Origin: Bacteroidales bacterium
GTDB lineage: Bacteria; Bacteroidota; Bacteroidia; Bacteroidales; UBA932
Length of the DNA: 49,203 nt
Direction of reading: 5' to 3'
Assembly (NCBI GenBank): GCA_017442315.1
Contig: JAFRZX010000105.1
Location: 1 to 49,203, forward strand
The notes under the pieces were generated by a model. That model was given only the letters and a program-made list of their open reading frames with translations, made no database searches and was not told the origin of the DNA. A program made the translations under genes and the position numbers. The first letter of the stretch is position 1, and every line of letters starts with the position of its first letter. Shown here piece after piece: positions 26,454 to 36,361 of the stretch.

Positions 26454-28390
26454 TTGTTTTCCTCCTTATATTTATTCAACAGATAATCGATCCTAAGCAG
26501 AGCTGCCGTACTAAGCGCACACGAAATAGCGCCATGCGGCTCATGAGGTGGATCTCCGTCATAAAGTTCAGAGAAGAGTCCGACACCATGCTTGTTCACA
26601 TCCTGATAGAAACCTTCTGTAAGATATTCCGCCCTTTTGTAAAATACCGGGCCCATCATCTTGAAGCAGACATCGATATAAGGGGCAAGTAAAGCAGGGA
26701 ATGCACATCCCTGATGGTATGCAAGGTCACGGTCAATCTGAGACCCCTCGTATACACCTCTATATGCCTCATTTCTAGGAGACAGAGATCTGAGTCCCCT
26801 CTTCGTAAGAAGTTCATCGTTGATTGTCATCACTACCTCGGAAACAATTTCATCCTCAACAGCGATATTATCAAGACATATTGCGAACAGCTGGTTTGGT
26901 CTTACCGCCTGGTCATTCGGACCATTGTTCACATAATCGACAAGATATCCCCAATCCGGCCTCCAGAACATAGGCTGGAAGTTCTGCTTCACCAGATCAC
27001 GTACCGGAGTCCAGCGTTCCACGAACCCGCTGTTCTTTGAGCCATACCTGGTCTCCATGTCAATGGCGAAACAAAGCGCATTGTACCAGAACGCGTTGGT
27101 TTCTATCTGATAACCTGCTCTTTCAGTCACAGGACGTCCATACACATATGCATTCATCCACGAAAGAGCAACGCCATCCATCTGAGCCCAAAGCAAGCCG
27201 TTAGGATGCATAGCAACTTCCTTTCTGCGACCTGGAGCATAGCTTTCTATGATACCCTTCAGAGTCTCACCATATTTCTTCCACACATGCTTTTCGCTGG
27301 CACCGAAATGAATGTACTGCTGGATTGTATCTGTGAGCCTGAGAGGTGACTCCACCTGAGTTGTCCTTCTGAAAAGACGCTCCTGCTCATCAGCAATGAG
27401 GGTGTCAAGGATCCTTTCAAATTCAGCACAGTTACCGTCAGCATAAAGGGTCAGACCCGGAAGAGCCGTAATAGTCTCACGCAGGAGACCGGTCTCAAGC
27501 CATGAGAAACCGGCGTTGATTCTTATCTTGCCACCTCTGTCGCACTTGAGAAGCTTCGCATTATGCACAAGCAGGTCGTGATATGTCTCTATGTCATCAT
27601 ATTTTCTATGACAATCAGTGAACTTTCTTTTCAGTCCTTTAGGATTGATCTCATTTACCGATGCCGAGAACACGAGTGAATCACCAGGCTTGAACTCAGT
27701 CAGGAAATAGCCCGGTACAAACAGATCCTCCCTGCAATCGAAGCCACGACGATATTCATCGGAATAGGTCACACCGCTATACCAATATGGCTGCGACTTA
27801 AACACAGACTTACATGAAAGCTGAAGATTAAGATCCGGGAATCCATCGTAAAGTCTGAAAGATACACCGCCATCCACTTCATCAAAACCCGTATATGCCT
27901 CTGGGTTCTGACTTGTCAGGCTATGCACGCTTCTGAATGCAAGGAAAGGCTTCAGCATAAGCGAAACCTTGGAAGGAGCCTCAAGAAGCTCATACTTGAT
28001 AAGCACCTGATCATTGTCAGGAACCATCATAATGGTCTTGGTAAGAACGATACCTCCTACTTTATAGGTAATGACAGGTACCGGATCTGCATCAAAATCC
28101 ACAATGTACTTATGTCCCCTTGGCTCATAAGTGTCACCATAGCAGTGAATGCCAAGGTTGAACTGTTTACCACCAAGGACAAGACTTTCATCCAGCGCAG
28201 AAAGCAGCATATACTTTCCGCCACCAAGCTCCTCTACAGGAACAGCGAGCAATCCATGATAACGTCTGGTATTGCAGGCAACTATGGACGAATTGCAGTA
28301 TGCTCCCGTCTCATTGGCTGCAATGAACTCGCGTTTAAGCGAATATTCCAGATTGACAAGCTCGGACTTGTTGAATTTAAGAAAAGCCAT
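26450..28390 (-). CDS. Glycogen debranching enzyme (amylo-alpha-1,6-glucosidase)
   Basis: With the start at Met14 of the longest frame (28390) the protein has 646 residues and sits 31 bp after glgB; the longer start overlaps glgB by 8 bp. The N-terminal GDE domain contains NTRRYHGLLA. The C-terminal (alpha/alpha)6-barrel domain contains DGNCAEFERILDTL, NGLLWAQMDGV and QTNAFWYNAL-like sequence, read here as ETNAFWYNALCF, then PNQLFAI and YHQGCAFPAL. This fits the bacterial GDE family (GH133-like). It removes alpha-1,6 stubs during glycogen breakdown. Cytoplasmic. Confidence 0.93.
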   Translation of the reverse strand: MAFLKFNKSELVNLEYSLKREFIAANETGAYCNSSIVACNTRRYHGLLAVPVEELGGGKYMLLSALDESLVLGGKQFNLGIHCYGDTYEPRGHKYIVDFDADPVPVITYKVGGIVLTKTIMMVPDNDQVLIKYELLEAPSKVSLMLKPFLAFRSVHSLTSQNPEAYTGFDEVDGGVSFRLYDGFPDLNLQLSCKSVFKSQPYWYSGVTYSDEYRRGFDCREDLFVPGYFLTEFKPGDSLVFSASVNEINPKGLKRKFTDCHRKYDDIETYHDLLVHNAKLLKCDRGGKIRINAGFSWLETGLLRETITALPGLTLYADGNCAEFERILDTLIADEQERLFRRTTQVESPLRLTDTIQQYIHFGASEKHVWKKYGETLKGIIESYAPGRRKEVAMHPNGLLWAQMDGVALSWMNAYVYGRPVTERAGYQIETNAFWYNALCFAIDMETRYGSKNSGFVERWTPVRDLVKQNFQPMFWRPDWGYLVDYVNNGPNDQAVRPNQLFAICLDNIAVEDEIVSEVVMTINDELLTKRGLRSLSPRNEAYRGVYEGSQIDRDLAYHQGCAFPALLAPYIDVCFKMMGPVFYKRAEYLTEGFYQDVNKHGVGLFSELYDGDPPHEPHGAISCALSTAALLRIDYLLNKYKEENK

Positions 28391-28421
28391 ATAATAATGT
28401 TTTAAAATATATTGTCCGCAA

Positions 28422-30434
28422 TCATTCATGCATCTTTAAAACTACCGCACAACGGCTAGGCAGATAAAGATACAAAGTCTCATCATATTTGCCGCTTCCG
28501 TTCGCACTCTTCTTATGCACACTAAAATGCACCTCTCCAGTATTTATCCTAGAGAAGCCGTCAAATTCGTTTTCATCCGTATTCAATACAACCTCGTATT
28601 TTCCTGCCGGTACAGCAAAGCCGTAATCGGTGAATGAGGTTGTGGGGTTGAAATTGAGTGCAAAGATACAATTTTTTCTTTTAAAAATAAGTATCTTTTT
28701 TTCTTCATCCTGCACAAAAAGTTCAGGGATATCATCAAGAACCGCCTCCTGACGCACCAGTCCGATCATTGCCTTGTCAAAATTTCTTAAATACCTGTAC
28801 CTCAAATAATCAGGTTCGGCAAGAGACCACTGCCTTCTAGCATGCTTATAGGACCATCCGTTCCCCTCACGAGGGAAGTCTATCCACTCCGGATGACCGA
28901 ACTCATTACCCATGAAAGTGAGGTAGCCGTCTCCGCATGTAGCCATAGTGACCAGACGGATCATCTTATGAAGCGCCATCCCTCTGTCGATTACCGGAGA
29001 CTGTGATTCCTTGTTCATCGAAAAATACATATCCTTATCCATCAGACGGAATGCTATGGTCTTGTCACCCACCATAGCCTGATCGTGACACTCCGCATAA
29101 CTTATCGTCTTTTCATCCTTGCGCTTGTTGGTAAGCTGCCACCACATCTCACCCATGCTCCAATGATCGTCAGGAATCTCCTTGATCCACTTGATCCAGT
29201 TATCAGCCACTCCCATGCTCATACGGAAGTCAAAGCCGACTCCTCCCTGAGCAATCGGGGCAGCCAGTCCTGCCATGCCGCTTACATCCTCGGCAATAGT
29301 GAAAGCATCCTTGTTCATTTCGTGAATAAGTACATTAGCCAGTGCCAGATATGCAACCGCATTCTCATCCACGCCCTGATTGAAATAATTGTCATATCCT
29401 GCAAAGACCTTCTCCAATCCATGATCCCAGTACAACATACTGGTCACTCCATCAAAACGGAACCCGTCGATATGATATTCCTCCATCCAGTACTTGCAGT
29501 TGGACAGAAGAAAATATTTGGTTTCATCCTTGCCGTAATCAAAGCATCGGGAACCCCATGCCGGATGTCTTCCCTGCCATCCCGTATAGAAATACAGATC
29601 CTCTTTTCCATCAAACAGTCCAAGTCCTTCAGCCTCGTTATCCACAGAATGTGAATGCACAATATCCATCACTACGGCTATACCAAGCCCATGAGCCTCA
29701 TCAACCAATGCCTTGAACTCCTCCGGAGTGCCGAAACGCGAACTCAAGGCATAGAAGTTAGCCACCTGATATCCGAAAGAGCCATAGTAGGGATGCTCCT
29801 GAAGAGCCATGATCTGAAGGGTATCATATCCCAGATCTGCAACCTTAGGAAGCACATTCAAGCGGAATTCTTCAAAAGTGCCCACCTTTTCCTCTTCCGA
29901 CGCCATGCCAATATGACATTCATAAATCAAAGGATGAAGGCGCTTGCCCGGCTTTTTATGACGCCATGAATAAGGCTTATCCGGATTCCATATCTGGGCA
30001 CAGAATTGTTTCGTCACAGGATCCTGAACCGTTCTTGTCACATATGCCGGAAGCCTCTCGGCACCTCCGCCCGGCCATTCTATGTACAATTTGTACAAAG
30101 CTCCATGCTCAAGAAACATAGCAGGAAGGACAATCTCCCAGTCTCCCCCTCCAAGAGGTCTGAGAGCATATGCCTCGCTACGTTTCCAATTATTGAAATC
30201 ACCTATCAGATATATCTTATTGGCATTGGGAGCCCATTCCCTGAACACCCATCTTCCCTGAGCATCACGATGCATACCATAATACATATGGTTATTCATT
30301 CCTTTGCTCAACGATCCGTCAACAGAAAGCCTGTCCTTCAGGTCAAGTATCATCCGGTGTCTTCTGTCAATGACATCCTTGTAAGGAAGCAGCCACTCGT
30401 CAGAATCGTAAATCATTTTTTTCTTGGCACACAT
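28422..30434 (-). CDS. glgB: 1,4-alpha-glucan branching enzyme
   Basis: I place the start at Met18 of the longest frame (30434), one base after the xseB stop, giving 670 residues. An N-terminal carbohydrate-binding domain (WVFREWAPNANKIYL, about 60-75) precedes a GH13 barrel with MDIVHSHSV, GFRFDGVTSM (nucleophile Asp), TIAEDVSG (acid Glu) and SYAECHDQAM. An all-beta C-domain ends the protein. The MALQEHPYYGSFGYQV segment makes it the eukaryote-like GH13_8 type, common in Bacteroidota. It adds alpha-1,6 branches to glycogen. Confidence 0.95.
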   Translation of the reverse strand: MCAKKKMIYDSDEWLLPYKDVIDRRHRMILDLKDRLSVDGSLSKGMNNHMYYGMHRDAQGRWVFREWAPNANKIYLIGDFNNWKRSEAYALRPLGGGDWEIVLPAMFLEHGALYKLYIEWPGGGAERLPAYVTRTVQDPVTKQFCAQIWNPDKPYSWRHKKPGKRLHPLIYECHIGMASEEEKVGTFEEFRLNVLPKVADLGYDTLQIMALQEHPYYGSFGYQVANFYALSSRFGTPEEFKALVDEAHGLGIAVVMDIVHSHSVDNEAEGLGLFDGKEDLYFYTGWQGRHPAWGSRCFDYGKDETKYFLLSNCKYWMEEYHIDGFRFDGVTSMLYWDHGLEKVFAGYDNYFNQGVDENAVAYLALANVLIHEMNKDAFTIAEDVSGMAGLAAPIAQGGVGFDFRMSMGVADNWIKWIKEIPDDHWSMGEMWWQLTNKRKDEKTISYAECHDQAMVGDKTIAFRLMDKDMYFSMNKESQSPVIDRGMALHKMIRLVTMATCGDGYLTFMGNEFGHPEWIDFPREGNGWSYKHARRQWSLAEPDYLRYRYLRNFDKAMIGLVRQEAVLDDIPELFVQDEEKKILIFKRKNCIFALNFNPTTSFTDYGFAVPAGKYEVVLNTDENEFDGFSRINTGEVHFSVHKKSANGSGKYDETLYLYLPSRCAVVLKMHE

Positions 30435-30435
30435 A

Positions 30436-30609
30436 TCAGTCAATTTTTTCTCTAGTTCCACGCAAATAGGCACGACAGGCTTCAAGCAATTCCTTTGAAC
30501 GCCTTACGCATCTGTCTATATCGTCAATTCCCGTCTTAGGGTCTTCTACTTTTGCGGCTATCGCTTCAAGCTCTTCAACCGCTTTCATATAATCGAATCT
30601 GTCTGTCAT
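30436..30609 (-). CDS. xseB: Exodeoxyribonuclease VII small subunit
   Basis: 57 residues from the ATG at 30609 (MTDRFDYMKAVEELEAIAAK); an upstream start would overlap xseA. The two-helix coiled coil with AVEELEAIAAKVED and KELLEACRAYL is typical of XseB, which packs along the large subunit. It begins 16 bp after the xseA stop and its TGA is one base from the preferred glgB start, so it bridges DNA-repair and glycogen genes on one transcript. Confidence 0.9.
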   Translation of the reverse strand: MTDRFDYMKAVEELEAIAAKVEDPKTGIDDIDRCVRRSKELLEACRAYLRGTREKID

Positions 30610-30625
30610 ATCATATTTCAATATA

Positions 30626-31822
30626 TCACTGCCTGTTCCCGACATCCGTCGTGACGGTGTCCACCGTACAGTCCAATGCTCCATCAGCAAAAATTACAGA
30701 AACTCTATCTCCTGCCTTACGGCCCTCAACCCCTTTTATGACAATACCGTCCGCATCAGTTGCCAGAGCATAGCCACGCTCCAGGATCCTCCGCGGATCC
30801 GATGCTTCAATCCTTGCCTGCAGTACATTCAAAGCCGACTCCATAGCCGTTATCTTCATTGCAAAACCATTCTTTACCCTGGCTGCGAATGACTCCAGCA
30901 TGGATTCTTCGCGATAAAGGCGGTTTGCGGCTGCCAGTTTTATACGTGTTTCAAAAGAAGCCAATCTCTGGTCCTCCCTCTCATAAATATCAACCATGTA
31001 GTCCGCTAGCGCCGTAGGTGTCTTCAGATATTCGTAGGCCACCATATCGCATACATGGAAATCCTGGTCGTGTCCTATCGCCGTCAGTACCGGCAAGGGA
31101 TACTGAGCGATAACAGAGGCGAGAGCGTAGTCGTCAAAACATGCCAGATCCAGTTTCGCTCCGCCCCCACGCAGGAGCAGCACCGCATCATAATCTTTTC
31201 CGCTTTCCATGATGGAGTCCAAAGCAGAAATAACGGAATCCGGACATCCTGTCCCTTGCATCAAAGCAGGAAACAGCTCTGTATCAAATCTGAATCCATA
31301 AGGGTTCTCATGGAGATGCCGGCAGAAATCACGGTAACCGGCTGCATCTTCCGCAGAAATCACGGCAAGATAATAAGGAAGACGCTTGAATTCCAGAAGC
31401 TTCTGCAGTCCCATAAGTCCTTCCTTCTGGAGACGTTCAATTGCAAGTCGTCTTTCAAGTTCCTTCTGTCCAAGAGAATATTCCGGATCAATATCATTGA
31501 CAATCAATGACATCCCATAAAGTTCACTGAAAGAAACCTGCACCTCCACCAGAATAGTCATCCCCTCCTGAAGAGGAGTACCCGTGACCGACTCGAAATA
31601 TGGCGCAATGAAACGATATCTTGAATTCCAAATTATGGCATTTGCTTTTGCAACAAGCCCGGATGAACCGCTTTGGGAAAGTTCCATATAGCAATGAGCA
31701 CCTTGCCGTGCCTTTATTGCACTGATTTCAGCCTTGACCCATAAACGGGTCGGGAAAAGACATTCCACTCCCTTTTTCAGTCTCGACTGCAATTCAAAAA
31801 GGTCAATAAAGTCTTTTTCCAT
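30626..31822 (-). CDS. xseA: Exodeoxyribonuclease VII large subunit
   Basis: 398 residues. The N-terminal OB-fold includes VKAEISAIKARQGAHCYMEL. The central nuclease domain includes LLRGGGAKLDLACFDDYALA and TAIGHDQDFHVCDMVA, with the conserved D and H residues. A coiled-coil and a short C-terminal segment follow. With XseB it degrades single-stranded DNA. It is the first gene of the leftward run into the glycogen genes and diverges from engB. Confidence 0.95.
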   Translation of the reverse strand: MEKDFIDLFELQSRLKKGVECLFPTRLWVKAEISAIKARQGAHCYMELSQSGSSGLVAKANAIIWNSRYRFIAPYFESVTGTPLQEGMTILVEVQVSFSELYGMSLIVNDIDPEYSLGQKELERRLAIERLQKEGLMGLQKLLEFKRLPYYLAVISAEDAAGYRDFCRHLHENPYGFRFDTELFPALMQGTGCPDSVISALDSIMESGKDYDAVLLLRGGGAKLDLACFDDYALASVIAQYPLPVLTAIGHDQDFHVCDMVAYEYLKTPTALADYMVDIYEREDQRLASFETRIKLAAANRLYREESMLESFAARVKNGFAMKITAMESALNVLQARIEASDPRRILERGYALATDADGIVIKGVEGRKAGDRVSVIFADGALDCTVDTVTTDVGNRQ

Positions 31823-31906
31823 TTATAGCATAATTAGCGGCGCAACAAATTTAGTAAAAAACCGCTTACCCCCATCATTATTTCAAAGTAAATAAAATAA
31901 ATTTCA

Positions 31907-31914
31907 TATATTTG
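31907..31914 (+). promoter_or_regulatory. -7 element for engB
   Basis: TATATTTG matches TAnnTTTG and lies 28 bp before the engB ATG. The -33 TTTG is not clear at the usual distance. Confidence 0.5.
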
Positions 31915-31941
31915 CGCACGTTTTAAACAACAGACTGTTTT

Positions 31942-32550
31942 ATGAAAATTACGGAAGCCCTCTTTTCGGGCAGCAGCACGAGGATTTCAGAAAAGCCGAA
32001 GCAGAAGTTTCCGGAGTTCGCCTTCATCGGAAGGTCGAACGTAGGCAAATCGTCACTCATAAACATGCTCTGTAAAAACCGCAAGCTTGCCATGACCTCA
32101 AGCAAGCCGGGTAAAACCAGGCTAGTCAACCACTTTCTCATCAACAGAGAATGGTATCTTGTCGATCTTCCAGGCTATGGATACGCAAAGATGTCTGCTA
32201 CCGCCAAGCAGAAACTGGAACAGGTAATCCGCAACTATATCAATCTTTCCGAAGAGATGGTCATGCTGTTCGTGCTTATTGACTCTCGTCATGACATAGG
32301 AAAGATAGACATGGATTTCCTGATAGAACTCGGACAGAGTGGAATTCCTTTTGCCATCATTTTCACTAAAGGAGACAAAAACGGACCTAACGTATTGGCC
32401 GCACAGATCGAGAAGAACAGGCAGCAGATACTTGAACTTTGGGAAGAGCTGCCTCCTACATTTGTCAGTTCTTCGGAGACAGGGCTTGGCAGAGAGGAAA
32501 TCCTTGACTACATAGAATCAGTCCTGCACAGCATCAAAGAAAACGTTTAG
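31942..32550 (+). CDS. engB: Ribosome biogenesis GTPase EngB (YsxC/YihA)
   Basis: 202 residues of the TrmE-Era-EngA-EngB class. G1 is FIGRSNVGKSSLI (about 29-41), G2/G3 lie in KPGKTRLV and LVDLPGYGYAK, and G4 is FTKGDK, close to the usual TKxD. It assists assembly of the large ribosomal subunit. prs starts 24 bp downstream on the same strand. Confidence 0.95.
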   Translation: MKITEALFSGSSTRISEKPKQKFPEFAFIGRSNVGKSSLINMLCKNRKLAMTSSKPGKTRLVNHFLINREWYLVDLPGYGYAKMSATAKQKLEQVIRNYINLSEEMVMLFVLIDSRHDIGKIDMDFLIELGQSGIPFAIIFTKGDKNGPNVLAAQIEKNRQQILELWEELPPTFVSSSETGLGREEILDYIESVLHSIKENV

Positions 32551-32574
32551 TACAATTCCAAACCCTCTACATAT

Positions 32575-33525
32575 ATGCACAACGAACACAAACTCAAGAT
32601 CTTCACCTGCAAAGCATCTAAAGACTTTGCTGAAAAGGTAGCCAAGAAACTAGGTCTCAATGTCGGAGACTCGGACGTTCTCACATTCAGTGACGGAGAA
32701 TTCCAGCCATGCTACAATGAAAGCGTCAGAGGAGCGACTGTTTTCATCGTCCAGTCCACATTCCCTCCTACAGACAATCTTTTCGAGCTCCTTCTGATGA
32801 TTGATGCAGCAAAAAGAGCATCGGCACACAAGGTCATAGCCGTAATGCCATATTTCGGATGGGCAAGACAGGACCGCAAGGACAAGCCGAGAGTTTCAAT
32901 CGGTGCAAAACTGGTAGCCAACATGCTTCATGCGGCAGGATGTGACAGGGTAATGACATGCGACCTGCATGCTGATCAGATACAGGGCTTCTTCGATTTT
33001 CCTGTCGATCACATTTATGCAAGTGCTGTATTTCTCCCTCACCTGAAGGCAATGAATATAGAGAATCTTGCCATTGCTGCTCCTGACATGGGAGGTGCAA
33101 AGAGGGCGAATGCCTATGCCAGATATCTGCAGTGCCCTGTTATTATCTGCCACAAATCACGCGAAAAAGCCAATGTGGTCGGTTCCATCACTGCAATCGG
33201 AGATGTACAGGGAAAGAATGTCGTTATCGTTGATGACATGATCGATACAGCCGGGACACTTGCAAAGGCAGCCAATGTCCTTAAGGAAATGGGAGCAGCC
33301 AGCGTCCGCGCATGTGCCACCCATCCGGTATTCTCCGGTCCTGCATACGACAGGATTGCAGAGTCTGCTCTCGAAGAAGTCATCGTATCGGACACCATTC
33401 CTTTGAGCTGCGATCAGAATAAGGACAAGAGCAAGATTACCGTATTGTCAATGACAGATATATTTGCAAACATAATAGATAAGGTATACAACTACGAGGA
33501 AATCAGCTCCAGCTTCATCAATTAG
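32575..33525 (+). CDS. prs: Ribose-phosphate pyrophosphokinase
   Basis: 316 residues, full length. The FSDGEFQP box, the flexible loop with GWARQDRKDKPRVSIGAK (about 98-115) and the PRPP-binding motif NVVIVDDMIDTAGTL (about 217-231) are all present. It makes PRPP from ribose 5-phosphate and ATP for nucleotide, histidine and NAD synthesis. Confidence 0.97.
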   Translation: MHNEHKLKIFTCKASKDFAEKVAKKLGLNVGDSDVLTFSDGEFQPCYNESVRGATVFIVQSTFPPTDNLFELLLMIDAAKRASAHKVIAVMPYFGWARQDRKDKPRVSIGAKLVANMLHAAGCDRVMTCDLHADQIQGFFDFPVDHIYASAVFLPHLKAMNIENLAIAAPDMGGAKRANAYARYLQCPVIICHKSREKANVVGSITAIGDVQGKNVVIVDDMIDTAGTLAKAANVLKEMGAASVRACATHPVFSGPAYDRIAESALEEVIVSDTIPLSCDQNKDKSKITVLSMTDIFANIIDKVYNYEEISSSFIN

Positions 33526-33696
33526 GAATCTTTTTTGATCATGAGGGCGATTGAAGTTCAGACCTTGTCATTCCGTCCGGACGTAAGTGGGGGTAGAGAA
33601 ATCTTTGACATAGACATATTTACAGACATTCTCCCAACGCTGGTTGTCTGACATGGAAGGGACTACACAGTTTTTCAGTTAGCTTCTTATTGGATT

Positions 33697-33945
33697 ATGG
33701 AAATATTTTTTGCAGCTCTGATACTTGTGGCACTATGTATCATAGGACTCTGTTTCAATATCATTTTCAGAAAAAACGGAAAGTTTCCTGAAACTGAAAT
33801 TGAAAACAATAAGGAAATGAGAAAGAGAGGGATCAAATGCGCAAAGGAGGAAGAGCTGAAACTTTGGGGAAAGAAAGATGCAGACGGAAAGCCTGTCTGT
33901 GACGAAAGCAGCTGCAGCAGTTGTGGCAACACCTATTGCAACTGA
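33697..33945 (+). CDS. Small Cys-rich membrane protein
   Basis: 82 residues: an N-terminal membrane helix (FFAALILVALCIIGLCFNII), a basic segment (RKNGKFPETE) and a C-terminal cytoplasmic part with four cysteines in CDESSCSSCGNTYC. The spacing could bind a metal or an Fe-S centre. A similar short protein precedes der in other Bacteroidales, as I recall. It lies 78 bp before der. Function unknown. Confidence 0.8.
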   Translation: MEIFFAALILVALCIIGLCFNIIFRKNGKFPETEIENNKEMRKRGIKCAKEEELKLWGKKDADGKPVCDESSCSSCGNTYCN

Positions 33946-34023
33946 TATATATAACGATCCTGGATAGGGATGAGCGATCATCGCCGTGAGGCGGGATATT
34001 AACAACTTAACTATAATATCATT

Positions 34024-35331
34024 ATGAGTTTATTAGCTATCGTAGGACGTCCGAATGTCGGGAAGTCCACACTTTTTAACCGTCTTGTCGGAATGCGTCA
34101 GGCCATAGTCGATGAAACTGCCGGTGTAACACGTGACAGACATTACGGAAGATGCGAATGGTGCGGTAACGAATTCTCTGTAGTAGACACAGGAGGATAT
34201 ACGTCCAATTCCGATGATATATTTGAAGAAGAAATCCGTAAACAGGTGGTTCTTGCAATCGAAGAAGCCCATGTCGTACTATTCATGACTGAGGCAGGCA
34301 CAGGAATCACTGATTACGACGAAGAAATTGCCGACATTCTCAGAAGAAGCGGAAAGCCTGTAGTACTGGCCGTAAACAAAATAGATTCTGGTGAAAAGAT
34401 GTATGACGCATTCCAGTTCTATTCCCTCGGTCTGGGAGAAGTATACAGCATATCTGCTGCAAACGGAGGAGGTACAGGAGACCTTCTTGATGCAATCATC
34501 AAGCTGATGCCTGCAGAGGACCCTGACAAAGACGAACATCCTGAACTTCCTCATTTTACAATTGTCGGAAAACCTAATGTGGGAAAATCATCACTCACAA
34601 ACGCATTGCTTGGCAAAGAAAGGAACATTGTAACTCCTATTGCCGGTACGACAAGAGATTCAATAGCTACCTTATACAACAAGTTCGGTCATGAATTCAT
34701 GCTCGTGGATACAGCCGGCATGCGCAAGAAGACCAAGGTACACGAAGATCTCGAATTCTATTCTGTGATGAGGTCCATACGCGCTATAGAACATTCCGAT
34801 GTCTGCATACTCATGGTTGATGCACAGACCGGTATCGAATCACAGGATATGGCCATATTCAATCTTATCCAGAGGAACAAGAAAGGATGTGTCGTGGTTG
34901 TGAACAAGTGGGATACCATCGAGAAGGACAGCAACACTATGAAGGAATATACAAAAGCTATCAAGGAACGCCTTGCGCCGTTCAATGATCTGCCGATAAT
35001 ATTCACATCTGTTATAAACAAGCAGAGGATCATGGATGTGCTTGACGCCGCAGCACACGTATATGATAACTACTCACGCAAGATACCTACTTCAAGAATC
35101 AACGAAGTGATGCTTCCTGAGATAGAGAACTACCCACCTCCTGCATGGAAAGGAAAATACATTAAGATCAAATATGTAACTCAGCTTCCGACACGCTCAC
35201 CTTCATTTGCTTTCTTCTGCAATCTTCCACAATATATACGTGAGCCGTACCGTCGCTTCCTTGAGAACAAGCTAAGAAGCAACTTTGACTTCTTAGGATG
35301 CCCAGTACAGGTCTTTCTGAGACAGAAATAG
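34024..35331 (+). CDS. der: Ribosome-associated double GTPase Der (EngA)
   Basis: 435 residues with two tandem G domains and a KH-like end. First domain: [14 protein letters not shown] (8-21), DTGGY and NKID. Second domain: [14 protein letters not shown] (about 182-195), DTAGMRKK and NKWD. The KH domain follows. It works in 50S subunit assembly. It converges with the acetyltransferase gene, 9 bp between stops. Confidence 0.97.
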   Translation: MSLLAIVGRPNVGKSTLFNRLVGMRQAIVDETAGVTRDRHYGRCEWCGNEFSVVDTGGYTSNSDDIFEEEIRKQVVLAIEEAHVVLFMTEAGTGITDYDEEIADILRRSGKPVVLAVNKIDSGEKMYDAFQFYSLGLGEVYSISAANGGGTGDLLDAIIKLMPAEDPDKDEHPELPHFTIVGKPNVGKSSLTNALLGKERNIVTPIAGTTRDSIATLYNKFGHEFMLVDTAGMRKKTKVHEDLEFYSVMRSIRAIEHSDVCILMVDAQTGIESQDMAIFNLIQRNKKGCVVVVNKWDTIEKDSNTMKEYTKAIKERLAPFNDLPIIFTSVINKQRIMDVLDAAAHVYDNYSRKIPTSRINEVMLPEIENYPPPAWKGKYIKIKYVTQLPTRSPSFAFFCNLPQYIREPYRRFLENKLRSNFDFLGCPVQVFLRQK

Positions 35332-35340
35332 GCGTTGTTC

Positions 35341-35601
35341 CTATGCCAGTCCGTTGTGTTCCAACCATTTTCTGGCATAGGAACATTTTGCTTGTCTAGC
35401 AAGATCTTGTGAATCTGCATATAGATAGGCTGCCGCTACCAGTTTTCCGGCAACACCTCTTCCTCTGAGCTGCTCAGGCACAAAAGTGCTCAAAACATCC
35501 AATGCCGAATCATGTATATCATAAAGAAGGTAAGCGATATAGCCGTCAATGCTTATTTCAAATCGCTTTCTTTCAAGGTCATGGGTTACTGAAGTATCCA
35601 T
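35341..35601 (-). CDS. YjdJ-type GNAT acetyltransferase-like protein
   Basis: 86 residues covering only the acetyl-CoA core: VPEQLRGRGVAGKLV (R/QxxGxG/A loop, about 42-56) and the C-terminal helix with KCSYARKWLEHN. Such mini-GNAT proteins lack the usual N-terminal strand and are common, often of unknown substrate. The small size is normal for this group. Confidence 0.85.
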   Translation of the reverse strand: MDTSVTHDLERKRFEISIDGYIAYLLYDIHDSALDVLSTFVPEQLRGRGVAGKLVAAAYLYADSQDLARQAKCSYARKWLEHNGLA

Positions 35602-35659
35602 TGCATATCGTTTTTAAAATGCGGATCAATCAAGTCTGATGCCATATATGCTAATCATG

Positions 35660-36361
35660 TCATAAAGACAAGATGCTATTGAACAAAGGAAGTATCAATG
35701 CCGTCATCACTCCCATCAATGCTATGGCCAGACCGCTTACAGCACCTTCTATTGCACCCATTTCAACAGCTCTGGCAGTTCCAAGACCATGTGCAGCACT
35801 TCCCATTGCAAGACCTTTGGCAACAGGGCTCTTTATCCTGAACAGCTGCAGACACAAGGGCCCCGACACAGCTCCTATGAATCCGCACAGAACAACGGAT
35901 ACAGCAGTAAGGGAGATATTTCCGCCAATGGATTCGGAAAGTTCCATGGCTATGGGGGTTGTCACTGACTTTGGCTCCAGCGAAAGTATAAAGATGTCAT
36001 CAAGCCCCATCAGGCGGGACAATATATATACACTTGCCACTCCTACAACACTTCCCGTCATTACTGCCGACATTATACTAAGGAAATTCCTCCTAATGAT
36101 GTGACGATGATCATACAGAAGCAGTCCCAACGAGACAACGCAAGGGCCCAGCATGAAATCTATCAGACGATTTGACTCCATATAGAAGCTGCATGGAACA
36201 TCTGTTACCTTAAGGACCATGATTATCACTGGAATACTGATAAGAAACGGATGCAGAAGCGCCAGGCCTGACTTCTTCTTGACCCACAGTCCAAGAAGGT
36301 ATGACCCGATTGTCAACATGAGCATGAAAGGCATGTTCATAACGAATTCCGTCTTCATCAT
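35660..36361 (-). CDS. LrgB/CidB-like membrane protein
   Basis: With ATG at 36361, overlapping the LrgA-like TGA as ATGA, the protein has 233 residues and about seven membrane spans. Family landmarks are FMLGPCVVSLGLLLY, ILSLEPKSVTTPIAME and SAAHGLGTARAVEMG. LrgB/CidB proteins act with LrgA/CidA in controlling murein hydrolase export or small-molecule transport. Related plastid proteins carry glycolate. An upstream longer start (36448) lies inside the LrgA-like gene and is unlikely. Confidence 0.88.
   Translation of the reverse strand: MMKTEFVMNMPFMLMLTIGSYLLGLWVKKKSGLALLHPFLISIPVIIMVLKVTDVPCSFYMESNRLIDFMLGPCVVSLGLLLYDHRHIIRRNFLSIMSAVMTGSVVGVASVYILSRLMGLDDIFILSLEPKSVTTPIAMELSESIGGNISLTAVSVVLCGFIGAVSGPLCLQLFRIKSPVAKGLAMGSAAHGLGTARAVEMGAIEGAVSGLAIALMGVMTALILPLFNSILSL

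Noticed and set aside
33541-33651. 36-codon plus-strand frame between prs and the Cys-rich gene
   Set aside because: No hydrophobic or conserved pattern, no promoter and no recognisable family; chance is likely.
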